Part shown: piece after piece, positions 19,786 to 31,280 of the stretch
Position numbering within the stretch: the first letter of the stretch is position 1
Layout of the letters: every line of letters starts with the position of its first letter
Origin: Xylocopa sonorina
Taxonomy: Eukaryota; Arthropoda; Insecta; Hymenoptera; Apidae
Length of the DNA stretch: 64,000 nt
Reading direction: 5' to 3'
Assembly: GCF_050948175.1 (NCBI RefSeq)
Contig: NW_027490463.1
Location: forward strand, 124,001-188,000
The notes under the pieces: generated by a model
Databases searched by the model: none
What the model saw: the letters and a program-made list of their open reading frames with translations, nothing else
What the model was told of the DNA's origin: nothing
Translations under genes and position numbers: made by a program

Positions 19786-20570
19786 CAACTTAGAATTCAC
19801 ATTCCTTTGAATTGTAGAAGCAGATAAGCATAATGCGATGCACAGAACGTTACTGCTTACTTACTTTGTAACGTTGAAATGAGATGCGCCATCGCATTGC
19901 ATGGAGCATAGGAACTCTATTGCTCTGAAACGTAGACACTATGTAGGGCCATTCCGTTGCAGAGAATTATAGCATTCACATTATTCTAAAGTGTAGAAGC
20001 AGGTAAACATAATGCGAAGCATAGAACATTACATACTTGCTTTGAAGCGTAAAAATGGGAAGCACCATCTTGTAGCACAAAATATTTGTTATTACTTACG
20101 TCGAATTAGAGTACTGAGATGCTCCATCTTGTTGCAAGGAATCTTCGAAGCTACTTACATTGACATGTATACACTCATATGCGATATCCCTTTTCGTGGA
20201 TGTTTAGGAATTACTTTGAAACGTAGGACTGTGAAGTTACATCGCGTTGCATGGAGATTTAGAAAGTGCCTACTATCGAACGTAGAAATGAGAAGCGAAA
20301 TCATGTTGCATAGAACCTTGCATCTTACGTACTCTGAATCGTATAAACTAATAGGGACCAAAACTTTACGTAAATATATAGAACACACATAGTTTTAAAC
20401 GTTGAACTGAGAATTTGAGAACTTACTTTGAAATGTTGATAGTGAGGAGCTCTATTAGATTTCATAGAATTCAGAACTTATTTGCTATGAAACGTAGGCA
20501 GATAAGGGCCATCGCGCTGCTTAAAACGTTAGAACTTGCTTACTTCAACAAAGACACTTATTAGCTAGGT
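19785..20570 (-). repeat. ~174-bp satellite B then C, reverse
   Basis: The array flips at 19785-19795. B-type monomers run in reverse (TAGAAGCAGATAAGCATAAT, GCGCCATCGCATTGCATGGA) to about 20060, then a more diverged subfamily C (GAAACGTAGG, CTTAGAACTT). The same B-forward, B-reverse, C-reverse order recurs at 25.13-26.88 kb with the same junction context. Confidence 0.8.
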
Positions 20571-20914
20571 CCGTACTTTTAGAAGAATTTTTGTTAAACC
20601 ACTTACATTTCACGATTTCAATATTTTTATATGTATGCGAGGTGTAATCCTTTAAGTTCTTAAATAATTACTTAGTGTTGATTATTATTTAGTAACTCGG
20701 TTATAAACGGGTCTGCATAAGCTTTAATCAATATGTTCATAAACCTGAAATTTATGCAGTTAGTTGTTAGTCACTTAGTGCTCAAACAACAAAGATCCTG
20801 ACCATTTGAAAATGGTTGACTTTCACAAATATTCTTAAAAATTGAAATACTGTCCAACTGTTTGCATTGAAGACTATAATTAAAGTTTTTCAAATATTTT
20901 ACCTCTTATAGACG
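20570..20914 (+). repeat. Block G, copy 1 (flank of block D)
   Basis: The same flank precedes D2 (26880-27240), D4 (57310-57660) and, inverted, D3 (54056-54220). Shared words are AATTTATGCAGTTA, CTCAAACRACAAAGATYCTGAC and AAAATGGTTGACTTT. It is cut at its right end by the LTR-like copy 2. Confidence 0.75.
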
Positions 20915-21834
20915 TGTCACGTCTTGGGTCGCGGAAAATGAACCGTTTTTCGAAGTAACACGCAGCCCTGAACGGTTCCGCTCGCACAATTGCTTCGAAA
21001 ACCGGGTTCTTTTTGGAACGCGGAAAACTGCGCGAAAGTCACGAAAGCGAGTATATAAAAAAGGGAATTTACCATTCGAAGTCTTGGAAATCGCTAATTA
21101 CTAACCTCGTTCCAGGTATCGTCGTTGGCGAGTATCTTCCTCTGTATGGTCCCTGCGTACGGGCTGTGAGGCGGAATCGACAATGGAACGAGTACCCAGG
21201 CAGGCTGATCTCTGGTGCGGATCGGCGATGAAGGCGACGAGCGCTTGGATCGATCTGTACTCATCGAGAGCATCGGGCTTGATCTCTCCGTTGACTCCCG
21301 GATCCGCGACCGCCTCGGATCGCGCGGGAACGCGAGTCGCTAGGACCTGGAGTGGGGCGGACGCTCGACACTCGCGGTGGTGCGGACGGTCGTGGTGAGG
21401 CGTCCGCGGCAGGCGAGAGCTGGCGCGGCGCTAATACGCTCTCTAAAATTATGATTACACATGAAATGACTTATGCTATACTTGTGTGTTGCGTCCTCTT
21501 TGTACATAGAGTGCCGTATGCTTAAATACTAGAATTCGCTTGGTTATAGACATGAGTATAATACGAATATGTGTGCGTAACTGCGGGCGACCCTCGTGGT
21601 GCGTGAAATGGTCCTCGTTCGGAGGCTGCGGCTGGTGTCTGCTCCAACTGTCCGACGTATGCGCATCGAGGCGCGATCGTGTAGTTCAACTCCATGGTGC
21701 GAGGGTAGCTGCCTTAGCTCGGTGATCAGACTGTGTTACCGTGTGTCGGTTTGCTCGTCTCTGCAATGGCGGCAACCGCTGTATGCGGCTTTGCCGGGGG
21801 GTGTAGGAAGTACCGGGAGGTTCGGCGGGCATCA
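20915..21834 (+). mobile_element. LTR-like sequence, copy 2 (internally deleted)
   Basis: It starts TGTCACGTCT and ends GGCATCA. The left half matches 54055-53740 (minus) and the right half 53070-52437, so about 0.7 kb in the middle is missing (junction near 21240). It keeps the TATA context GAGTATATAAAAAAGGG at 21050-21063. Its left flank is the same block G sequence as that beside the complete copy at 52.4-54.1 kb, so both descend from one insertion event. The right flank is satellite A. Confidence 0.65.
21049..21062 (+). promoter_or_regulatory. TATA box of LTR-like element
   Basis: GAGTATATAAAA lies about 140 bp inside the element start and is conserved in the complete copy (53911-53929, minus strand), at the place of an LTR promoter. 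Confidence 0.45.
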
Positions 21835-21849
21835 CAATTCTATCCTTTT

Positions 21850-22432
21850 AGAATATCAATGCAACGCGTTACATATACCTCGTCTAAACCTCAAAAGAAT
21901 GTAAAAGCCACACTTCCATGCTAGGAAATAGCGAATCCCGATGTCTACGTATCGCAGCAATTGAGTTCTAATGCTTCTTAAAACGCGATAACGCATCTCA
22001 TTCCTGTGTTTCACGATAAGGTATAATATTCATTGCGAAGTGTTATGTATACTTCGTATACACTTCAAAAGAATGTAAATGCCACAAATCCTTGCCAGGA
22101 AATGCGTTTCCAGATGTCTACGTATCGAAGCAGTAGAGCACTAATGCTTCTTATAACGCGATACTGCGTCTCATTTCTATGTTTCATGATTAGATATAAT
22201 AATCATTGCGAAGTGTTATGTATGCCTCGTTTACACTTCAAATGAATGTAAATGCGACAATTCCTTGCTAGGAAATAGCGTTTGCAGATGTCTACGTATC
22301 GAAGTAATAGAGCTCTAGTGCTTCTTAAAACGCCATATGGCATCGCATTTCTATGTTATATGACAGGAAATAATATTCATTGCGAAGTGTTATACATACC
22401 TCGTCTACACTTCAGAAGAATGTAAATGCCAC
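21850..22432 (+). repeat. ~174-bp satellite A, forward
   Basis: About three monomers with TCTACGTATCG, AAAACGCGATA and CGAAGTGTTATGTATAC at ~172-bp spacing. Confidence 0.9.
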
Positions 22433-24145
22433 ATGTAAATGCTTCGATATGTAGACATTTGGAAACGCTATACCCCAGCAAGGAATTGTGGCATTTACAT
22501 TCTTTTGGAGTGTAGACGAGGTATACGTAACACTTCGCAATGAATAATATGTCTTATCATGAAGCATAGAAATGAGATGCGATATTCGCGTTTTAAGATG
22601 CATTAGAAATCTATTGCTTCGATACGTGGAAATCTGCAAACGCTATTTCTTAGCAGGGAAGTGTTGCATTTACATTCATTTGAAGTGTGTACGAGTTATA
22701 CATAACACTTCGCAATGAATATCACATCTTATCGTGAAACATAGAAATGAAATGCGGTATCGCGTTTTAAGAAGCATTACTATTCTATTGCTTCGATACG
22801 TAGATAGCTGCAAACGCTATTTCCTAGCATGGAAGTGTCGCATTTACACTCATTTGAAGTGTATACGAGGTTTACATGACACTCCACAATGAATATTATA
22901 TCTTATCATGAAACATATAAATGAGAAGCGATATCGCGTTTTAAGAAGCATTAGAACTCTATTGCTACGATAGGTAGATATCTGGAGACTCTATTTCGTA
23001 ACACGGAAGTGTCGCATTTACATTCTTTTGAAGTTAGTACAAGGTATACAAGACACTTCGCAATGAATATTATATCTTGTCATGAGACATTGAAGTGAGG
23101 TGCGATATCGCGATTTAAGAAGCATTATAACTCTATTGCTTCGATACGCAGACATCTGCAAAAGCTACTTCCTAGCAAGGAAGTGTCGCATTTACATTCT
23201 TTTGTAGTGAATACGAGGTATACATAACACTCCACAATGAATATATATTATCACGAAACATAGAAATGAGATGCGATATCGCGTTTCAAGAAGCATTAGT
23301 ACTCTATTGCTTCGATACGTAGACATCTGCAAACGCTACTTCCTAGCAAGGAAGCGTAGCGTTTACATTCTTTTGAAAGGAATTCGAGGTATACATGACA
23401 CTTCGCTATGAATATTATATCTTATCATGAAACATAGAAATGAGATGCTATATCCCGTTTAAAGAAGCACTAGAAATCTATTGCTTCGATACGTAGACAT
23501 CTGCAAACGCTACTTCCTTGCAAGGAAGTGACGCATTTACATTCATTTGAAGTGAATACGAGGTATGCATTACACTTTGCAATTAATGTTATATCTTATC
23601 ATGAAACATAGAAATGAAATGCGATATCGCGATTTAAATAGCATTAGAACTCTATTGCTTCGATACGTAGACATCTGCAAACGCTATTTCCTAGCATGGA
23701 AGTGTCGCATTTACATTCATTTGATATATATGCGAGGTATAAGTGACACTTCGCAATGAATACTATATCTTATCATGAGACATAGAAATGAGATGCAAAA
23801 TAGCGTTTTAAGAAGCATTACAACTCTATTGTTTCGACACGTAGACATCTGCAAATGCTATTTCCTAGCAAGGATGTGACGCATTTGCATTCATTTGAAG
23901 TGTATGCGAGGTTAAAGTGACACAGCGCAATGAATATTGTATCTTATCATGAAACATAGAAATGAGATGACATATCGCGTTTTAAGAAGCATTAGAACTC
24001 TATTGCTTCGATACGTAGATATCTGGAAACGCTATTTCCTAGCAAGGCAGTGTGGCATTAACATTCTTTTGACAGGCAGACGAGGTATACATAACACTTC
24101 GCAATGAATATTATATCTTATCAGGAATCATAGATATGAGATAAG
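22433..24145 (-). repeat. ~174-bp satellite A, reverse
   Basis: About ten monomers in the opposite orientation (CTATTGCTTCGATACGTAGA, GCATTTACATTC, AACACTTCGCAATGAATAT). These monomers are among the most alike in the window, which suggests recent amplification. Confidence 0.9.
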
Positions 24146-25130
24146 TGATCCTAAGTTTCATTGTTGATATAATATTCATTGCCAAGTGTCATGTATACCT
24201 CGTCTAAACTTGAAAGGAAAGTAAATGCCACACTGCCTTGCCAGGAAATAGCGATTCCAGATGTCTACGTATCGATGCAATAGAGTAGTAATACTTCTTA
24301 GAACGTGATAACGCACCTCAGTCCTATTTATCGTGACAAGATATAATATTCAATGCGAAGTGATATGTATACCTAGTCAACACTTCAATAGGATGTAAAT
24401 GCCACACTTGCCTGCTAGGAAATAGCGTATGCAGATATCTACGTATCGAAGCAATAGGAGTCTTATGCTTCTTTAAATGCGATATCGCATCTCATTTCTA
24501 TGTTTCATTATACGATATAATATTCAGTGAGAAGTGTTATGTATACCTCGTCTACACATCAAAAGAATGTAAATGCCACACTTCCTTCCTAGGAAATAGC
24601 GTTTCCAGATGTCTACGTATGGAAGCAATAGAGTTCTGATGCTTCTTAAAGCGTGATATCGCATCTGATTTCTGTGTTTCTTGATAAGATATAACATTCA
24701 TTGCGAAGTTTTGTGTATACCTCGTCTACACTTCAAAAGAATGTAAATGCCACACATCCTTGCTATGAAATGCGTTTCTATATATCTACGTATCGAAGCA
24801 ATAATGTTGTAATGCTTCTGAAAACGCGATATCGCTTCTCAGTTCTATGTTTCTTGACAAGATATAATATCATTGCGAAGTGTTATGTATACCTTGTCTA
24901 CACTTCAAAAGAATGAAAATGCCACACTTCCTTGCCAGGAAATTGCGTTTCGAGACATCTACGTATCGAAGCAACGGAGTTGTAATGGTTCTTAAAACGC
25001 GATAACGCATCTCATTTCTATGTTTCATGATAAGATATAATATTCATGGCGAAGTGCTATGTATACCTCGTCTACTCTTCAAGAGAATGTAGGTGCCACA
25101 CTCCCTTGCAAAGTGATAGCGTTTTTAGAT
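24146..25130 (+). repeat. ~174-bp satellite A, forward
   Basis: The array flips back near 24150. About five to six A monomers follow before it grades into subfamily B. Confidence 0.9.
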
Positions 25131-26880
25131 ATCTAGTTTTCGAAGCAATAGAGTTCTAATGCTTCTATGTATGTCAGTAGATTTTCATGCTCTATTCATC
25201 TCATTAAGCTTATCTGCTTCTACTCTTCAGAAGTACGTAAATTCTACACTTCCGTGCAACATGGAGGGGCTACAATGATTCTACGTGTCAAACCATGGGA
25301 GTTCTAATGCTCCATGCAATATAATGGCGCATCTCACTCCAACGTTCCAAAGTAAACAAATTGTATTCTTTTATGCATAGAGTTATGCCTGGCTGCTTCT
25401 ACGATCTGAAAGAATGTGAATTGTACTGTTCTATGCAACCTAATTTCGCTTTATAGTGTCTGCGCATCAAAGTTGTTTTTAATGCTTTTTTAAGATTTCA
25501 GATTTTTAATGCTTCATGCAATGCAATGGCACATCTCATTTCAGCGTTTCAATCTAAGTAAGATAGAATCCTCTATGCGTGGAACTATGCTTATCTGATA
25601 TTATACTTCGTTAGAATGTGTAGTCCACAGTTCCATGCAACAGGATTGCGCTTCAATGGGTCTGTGTGTCAATGCAATAGAGTTCCAATGCTGCATGAAA
25701 TGTAATGGCGCAAACACTTTCAGCGTTTCATAGTATGTAAGCTATACTCTTCTATTCGTACCATTATGCCTATGTGATTCTGCATTTCAAGAAAATGTGG
25801 ATTCGACTTTTCCGTGCAACGTGAAGACGCTTCATATTTTGTGTGTGCCAAGGAAATGCAGTTTTATGGCTACATGCAATGCGATTGCACATCTTACTTC
25901 AACGTTCCAAATTAAGAATGCTGTAATCTTCTATGCATAGCGCTATGCGTATCTGCTTCTACACTTTAGAAGAACGTGATTTCTAAAGTTCCATGCAACG
26001 GGATGGCACTTGATTGTATCTGCGTGTCAAGGCAATGGAGTTCCATTTAAGCAAGCAATGAGCATCTCATTTCAACGTTTCAAAGTAGGTAAGCTGTAAT
26101 CTTCTATGCATAACAATATGCTCATCTGTTTGTACAATTCCAAAGATTGTGAAATCCACAGTTCCATGCAAAGAGTTGGTACTTCATAGTATCTACGTCA
26201 CAGAGCAAAAACGTCCTCTCACCCGTTGAAAGGAACTGTATAATTTACATTCCTTTGAACTGTAGAAGCAGATAAGTATAATACGATGCATAGAATGTTT
26301 CTGCTTACTTACTCTGTAACGTTGAAATAAGACGCGCCATTGCATTGCACTATACATTGGAACTTTATTTCTCTGAAACGTAGACACTATTAAGGGCCAT
26401 TCCGTTGAAGGAACTGTAGCATTCACATCATTTCGAAGTGTAGAAGCAGCTAAGCATAATGCGATGCAAAGAACATTACATCATACTCGTTTTGAAGCAT
26501 GAAACTGAGGAACTCCATCTTGTTGCACAGAATTACTTTGAAACGTAGGTCTGTGAAGGTGCATCGCAATGCATAGATATTTAGAAAGTGCTCAGTATGA
26601 AATGTAGAAATGAGAAGCACCATCAGGTTGCATAGAACTTTGCATCTTACGTACTCTGAATTGTATATACTGTTAGGAACCATCGCTTTACATAAATATA
26701 TAGAACACACATAGCTTTAGACGTCGAACTGAGAATTTTAGTACTTCCTTTGAAACATTAATAATGAGGAGCTCCATCGGACTTTCATAGAAATTCAGAA
26801 CTTACTTGCTATGAAACGTAGGCAGATAAGCGCCATCGCGTTGCTTAGAACTTTAGAACTTGCTTGCTTCAACAAAGATT
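25131..26880. repeat. Satellite B forward, then B and C reverse
   Basis: Forward B monomers run to about 26215, where the array flips. Reverse B follows to ~26480, then reverse C to ~26880. The flip context (a CTCTCACCCGTT-like word followed by TTTACATTCCTTTGAA) matches that at 19785, so the two junctions share one origin. Confidence 0.85.
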
Positions 26881-28105
26881 TCTATTGGCTTCGTCCGTTC
26901 TTTTAGAAGAGTTTTTGATAAACCACATACCTTTCACGCTTGTGATATCTTTGAAAGTATGCGAGATGTAATCGTTTAAGTTTTAAAATGATTACTTAGT
27001 GTGGATTACTATTTAGTAACTCGCTCATAAACGAGTCTGCATAGGATTTAATCCATAAGTTTCTAAGCCTGGAATTTATGCAGTTATTTGTTACTCACTC
27101 ATTGCTCAAACGACAAAGATTCTGACCACTTCAAAATGGTTGACTTTGATCAATTTTCTTAAAAATTGAAATACTGCCCAACAGCTTGCATTAAAGAATG
27201 TAATTAAAGCTTTCAAAACATTTTACCTCTTATAGATGAATGCTGGAATTGAAATTGAATGTTTGACTTTTCTAACTCCTGTTCAGACATCTTTCTATTG
27301 GAATGTTCAAGTATTTTTCATATTCGTAATTATTAAAAATGTTTTACCTGATTCTTTAATTTAATATTCAGAATTTCCTGAGAAATATTTTTTATCGTAA
27401 TGAACTATATAATTGCAATTATAATTCTTTATGAAATAATAATAACAGCGAGGTATGTATTCTTTCTTGTAGTTTTGTAAAGAGTATTTAATCTTTCTAT
27501 CTAAAATGAAACATTGAGATCTGTTTACAATCTAATGGAATTTAATTACCCTTTGATTCAAATTCACAATGATAATCTTCCATAGTTCAACAATTTTGTG
27601 AGCTGTCCTCAGGAATCCGTAGCTCAGTACTTATAAAATGGACGACACAAAGAACAGCCTAACCAAATGTCTAATTTTATCATGTTTAACTTATGCCACA
27701 AACTATTGAAATGCCCTTCGAAATTGTTTATTCACAGTGAAGTAAACGGTAAGTATTACGCCTTCCACCACTGTTTACAATACGTATGTTTCATTTACTA
27801 TCAAAACCGTGAGTATTATCGCCTTTCTTTACTTTTTGTAACCTTCAATGGCTTCATGTTACAGATCGTTGAACTTGTTTTAAAATGCTCTATCGTATTA
27901 CGGAAGAATGGACATACCAATTCATTTTAAAAAATGAAGGTAACCTTCATATGTCCAACATACCTCCACTTACAAAAAAACTAGTTTCATCAACGGATGG
28001 GCCCTTTGTACTATGCAATTTTATATTAGCAAAAACTTCTATGAAACTTAAAGTTTCGTGGATATATGAGGAGCTAATTATTACTGCCTCACCTTATATA
28101 TTGTT

Positions 28106-28385
28106 ATGAATGTGTCCAACAAGGCAACGATGAACAGAGTTAAATTTAATATTATGATGTTTATTATTTTACTTATAGTATATTTGTTTTTCTGGAATTT
28201 TGCCAAAAAACAATGTTCACGATGTCGACAGATGAATATATTTGCCTTAGAATTACAAGAGCTGACAATTTCGAAAGTAGAATATTTCTTTACTTCGCTA
28301 ACCGAATCATTGCAAACGTTAAGTAAAGTGCGTGCCTTTCAAAACAGTCAGATGCAAATTACGATACAACGTTTCCAAGAAATGG
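28106..28385 (+). CDS. Putative exon: membrane segment plus helix, block D2
   Basis: The frame starts MNVSNKATMNRVKFNI, followed by one strongly hydrophobic segment of about 20 residues (MMFIILLIVYLFFW), then KKQCSRCRQ and an amphipathic helix (ISKVEYFFTSLTESLQ, MQITIQRFQEM). At 28385 the frame meets ATG-GTACGT, a good splice donor, and a coiled-coil frame follows in the next exon-like block at 28494. The D4 copy (58515-58760) preserves the frame with an early stop. The D3 copy (about 51045-50740, minus) is broken. Protein family not recognised. A single-pass membrane protein with a cytoplasmic or lumenal coiled coil is the simplest reading. It could equally be a decayed copy of a host gene. 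Confidence 0.4.
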
Positions 28386-28493
28386 TACGTGTCACTGTTT
28401 TTTAATTTTCCTTTCTTTAATCAAAGGAAATTTAATTGAAATATCCGCAAAATTTAAGGACAAAAAAGTTATTGTAATTTGATGCAACATATA

Positions 28494-28696
28494 TGATGGT
28501 GATAAAGGATAAGTATACGGAACTGAAAATGGAAAGTAGCGAGCAGAAAAAGAAACTGATGGAGCTACAAAGTAGATTGATATATCCCTCAAATGATGAT
28601 TCTAGGTTAATAAAATCTGTTAATCAAAGAACTATTGCAAAAATCAAGTATAATCAATATTACTTCTGTTCAATAGCTGTAATAGAACTGGACTGA
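28494..28696 (+). CDS. Putative second exon: coiled coil, block D2
   Basis: The frame reads MMVIKDKYTELKMESSEQKK and KLMELQSRL, with heptad-like spacing of hydrophobic residues and high charge, typical of a coiled coil. It ends IELD before a stop. The counterpart in D4 starts at about 58902 (MMVIKDKYTELKMETSEQ is lightly changed there) and stops early. D3 holds it at 50692-50540 (minus). It would continue the preceding helix (RFQEM then VIKDKY) if spliced. Conservation of the reading in three copies argues for former coding function. Confidence 0.4.
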
Positions 28697-30672
28697 AATG
28701 GATATAAGACAGGCATTTATACGTTCTATACGTATTTATACAATCTATACGTTCTATTCTATGCAAAGGCAAATATTTCAAAGAGAAAAAATGTATTACT
28801 TACAAATTACTTATGTTCGTAGAGATCTCACTAATTCAGGCTTCTCGTCTTCCAGATCTAATCATTCATTTAACATGGAAAGGGGACGAGGAATAGTAAA
28901 AGGTTTTCATATTTCATAGTCTCACTCGATACGTCGAATGGATCACGTAAAATATCGGACAGTAATTCCATCTACACCTATAGACCTTAAATATATAATT
29001 GCAAGAACATATTTAATACCGTTTTAATAACATTTTTCTAATTATTTATAGTTATTCCTAATAAATATAATATATGTTAATCGAATAAGTTGCTTTACCA
29101 AAGAATAAAAGAATCTGAGGATTACAAATCAGAGTATTACATAACAAAAGTGCGTTACATATATAATGTTACATGTAACAAAAGATGAATATCAAAAAGA
29201 TCGTACATAAGTTGTATCAAAAATTCTAAACAATAATTTAAAAAATTCAAAAAGGGGGGAGTGAAAATCCGTCTCCTTGACGATGATAAGGAACAAGTCT
29301 GCCTCATGCACTACAATATCCCAAACAGCCAGCGATTGGCACGCCAATGACAACGGATGGAACGAATTCCGTGGCAGAACTGTGCTAAGAAAGTGCTCCT
29401 ACTCAGCTTTCGAAATGGCATACTGTTAGTGCTGAGGCGGCATTCGTATCACGGCACTATTAATGCACCGCGAGATATAGCACATGGGCTACACGGCCGT
29501 GGCAATGACACTATCAGCTCACCATAGCTACACGCGTGGTTGTGGCATAGGCTGACATTTACTAATGGGGAAGTTGTATACATAAAAATTATAAGCAAAT
29601 ATGAGAAATGACTAAACTGCGCAATTTATTAATTTTGATTCCAAAATAAATACACCGGCACAAAACAAAGATATAAGAACTCGATTTTATTATTTTCTAT
29701 AAACTAGCTCGATAGGGCGATTTTTTCCATAAAGTCGATAATTACTTTGTCATAAGAATATATACACTTATTTTATATATATTTTCTTCAATTTATAGTT
29801 ACAAATTCATGCAATTGAGGGTTACATTAAACACGATGAGAGCATGTTATTTCAAAAATTACACAAGGCGAATTTAGGGACGCAACAGCATGAATTTTTA
29901 TATTATAAGTAATATTTTTTGTATAAATAATACTTTTAGTCTATGATGGATTGAAAGAAATATATACGACTCGCTCAATAACTACAAATATAGGAAAACG
30001 ACTATCAAAATGTCTATCAATACTCATATGCTGAACATCTACTGACATCTAACGGTTCTAATTAGTATGAAAGCACAGGTTCCCCATTGCTAAATGTGAT
30101 CCAGCGTCATTGCTGAGGAGATTCATGAATACGAATGGAGCGATGATACGCGTGTCACCATGGTGCTGGTGCTGCGCGATTCGCTTGTCTAGAACGTGCT
30201 GGTAACACGTTCTGGCATTTTAGTTAACGAATCCGGACACAGATGGCTACGAATCAGTTGACACTCCTCGGAAGTGGCAATATAGTGCCGGCATGGTGTC
30301 GCTACCATCTTGCCGTTTGTTATCTGGGATGCTTTTTAATGCATTATTCGGAATTGAATTTGAACACATAGCTACTTAATCGCGAATTTGTATGTACATA
30401 ATTATACATGACTGTATAAAAAGGATATCATATACTTTTATAATCAATGCGATATAAGAATATAAAACGAAGAATTATCCACTCCCATCAGGAGTAAAAA
30501 CAATGTTTGGTACGCAAAGTTCATTGTAAAATATAATCAAGCAGTTAATATATCAAATCACAACACACAATAAATCACTGAATGTATAATGATATGAATA
30601 GTAAGAAAAACACATTTATTTGTTAGATGTTTATAAATTCAAATTTAAATGTCCAAGTCACATTTAATATAT

Positions 30673-30760
30673 TATTGTTTAACAAGGTGATTTAATATTG
30701 TTTCAAATAGGCGTGCAGAACTAGCTCGTACATCTGTCAATGTAATTTCATTCGAAAAAT
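30673..30760 (-). pseudogene. Conserved C-terminal frame, D2 copy (truncated)
   Basis: Reads RLFETILNHLVKQ with its stop. The upstream part is replaced at ~30760 by R1-clade LINE sequence, so only about 28 residues remain. Confidence 0.4.
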
Positions 30761-30761
30761 A

Positions 30762-31280
30762 CAAAGGATAAGAGGAAATATTCTCCAATATATAACATAT
30801 ATAAATCAACGGATGCAAGAGAGAACACTCGATCTCGGTGTAACGAAACCGGGGCGCCATTCTGAAGTAATCGTATAACGCCTGTTCCGAGATGGTGTGG
30901 AGAGGGAATGTGGAGGGTGAAAAGCATAAAATAACAACAATGTAACTAAAGAGAAAGAGAAAGAAAATATGTGGAAGCATTGCATTTATTAAGAGGAAAT
31001 CCTAGAAATATCAGACAACAGATTATATACCATACTGTAAAGGTAAGGTACAACGAAATAGACGATATCGTGAGAGAAACTAAAAAAATCGAGAAACTTA
31101 AATTATTAATAATAATTTAGATTGGGCGGATCAACATCACTGATCCCGGCAAGCTTATTGGAAAACGCATGCCGATGTATCGGTTAGAGTATAAGATAGA
31201 TGCTGGTCGCAGTTTGAGTGGCCCTGGGAATCCTTTGCCCGCATCAGGGCAGGCAGTAGGATGGTGGAGGGCCTGCCCTC
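30762..31280 (+). mobile_element. R1-clade LINE 5' region fragment
   Basis: Matches 43510-43000 inverted and 11105-11500. Shared words are CAACGGATGCAAG, GAGAACACTCGA, GGGAATGTGGAGG and CAATGTAACTAAAGAGAAAG. It starts inside the 5' UTR and stops before ORF1. It is joined to D2 on the left and satellite on the right, so it is probably a by-product of rearrangement and not a fresh insertion. Confidence 0.65.

Larger units (their letters stand above)
26880..30760 (+). repeat. Block G plus D, copy D2
   Basis: Matches 57310-61160 in the same orientation and D3 inverted. At 27236-27265 the site reads CTTATAGATGAATGCTGGAA uninterrupted, which is the empty site for the LTR-like insertion found in D3. 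The right end is cut at about 30760, where a piece of R1-clade LINE is joined. It holds the best-preserved membrane plus coiled-coil frame. The rest is AT-rich with no gene I can support. Confidence 0.85.

Noticed and set aside
22433..24145. CENP-B box in the satellite (TTCGATACGTAGACA)
   Set aside because: It starts TTCG but lacks the A and CGGG at the required positions of the box.
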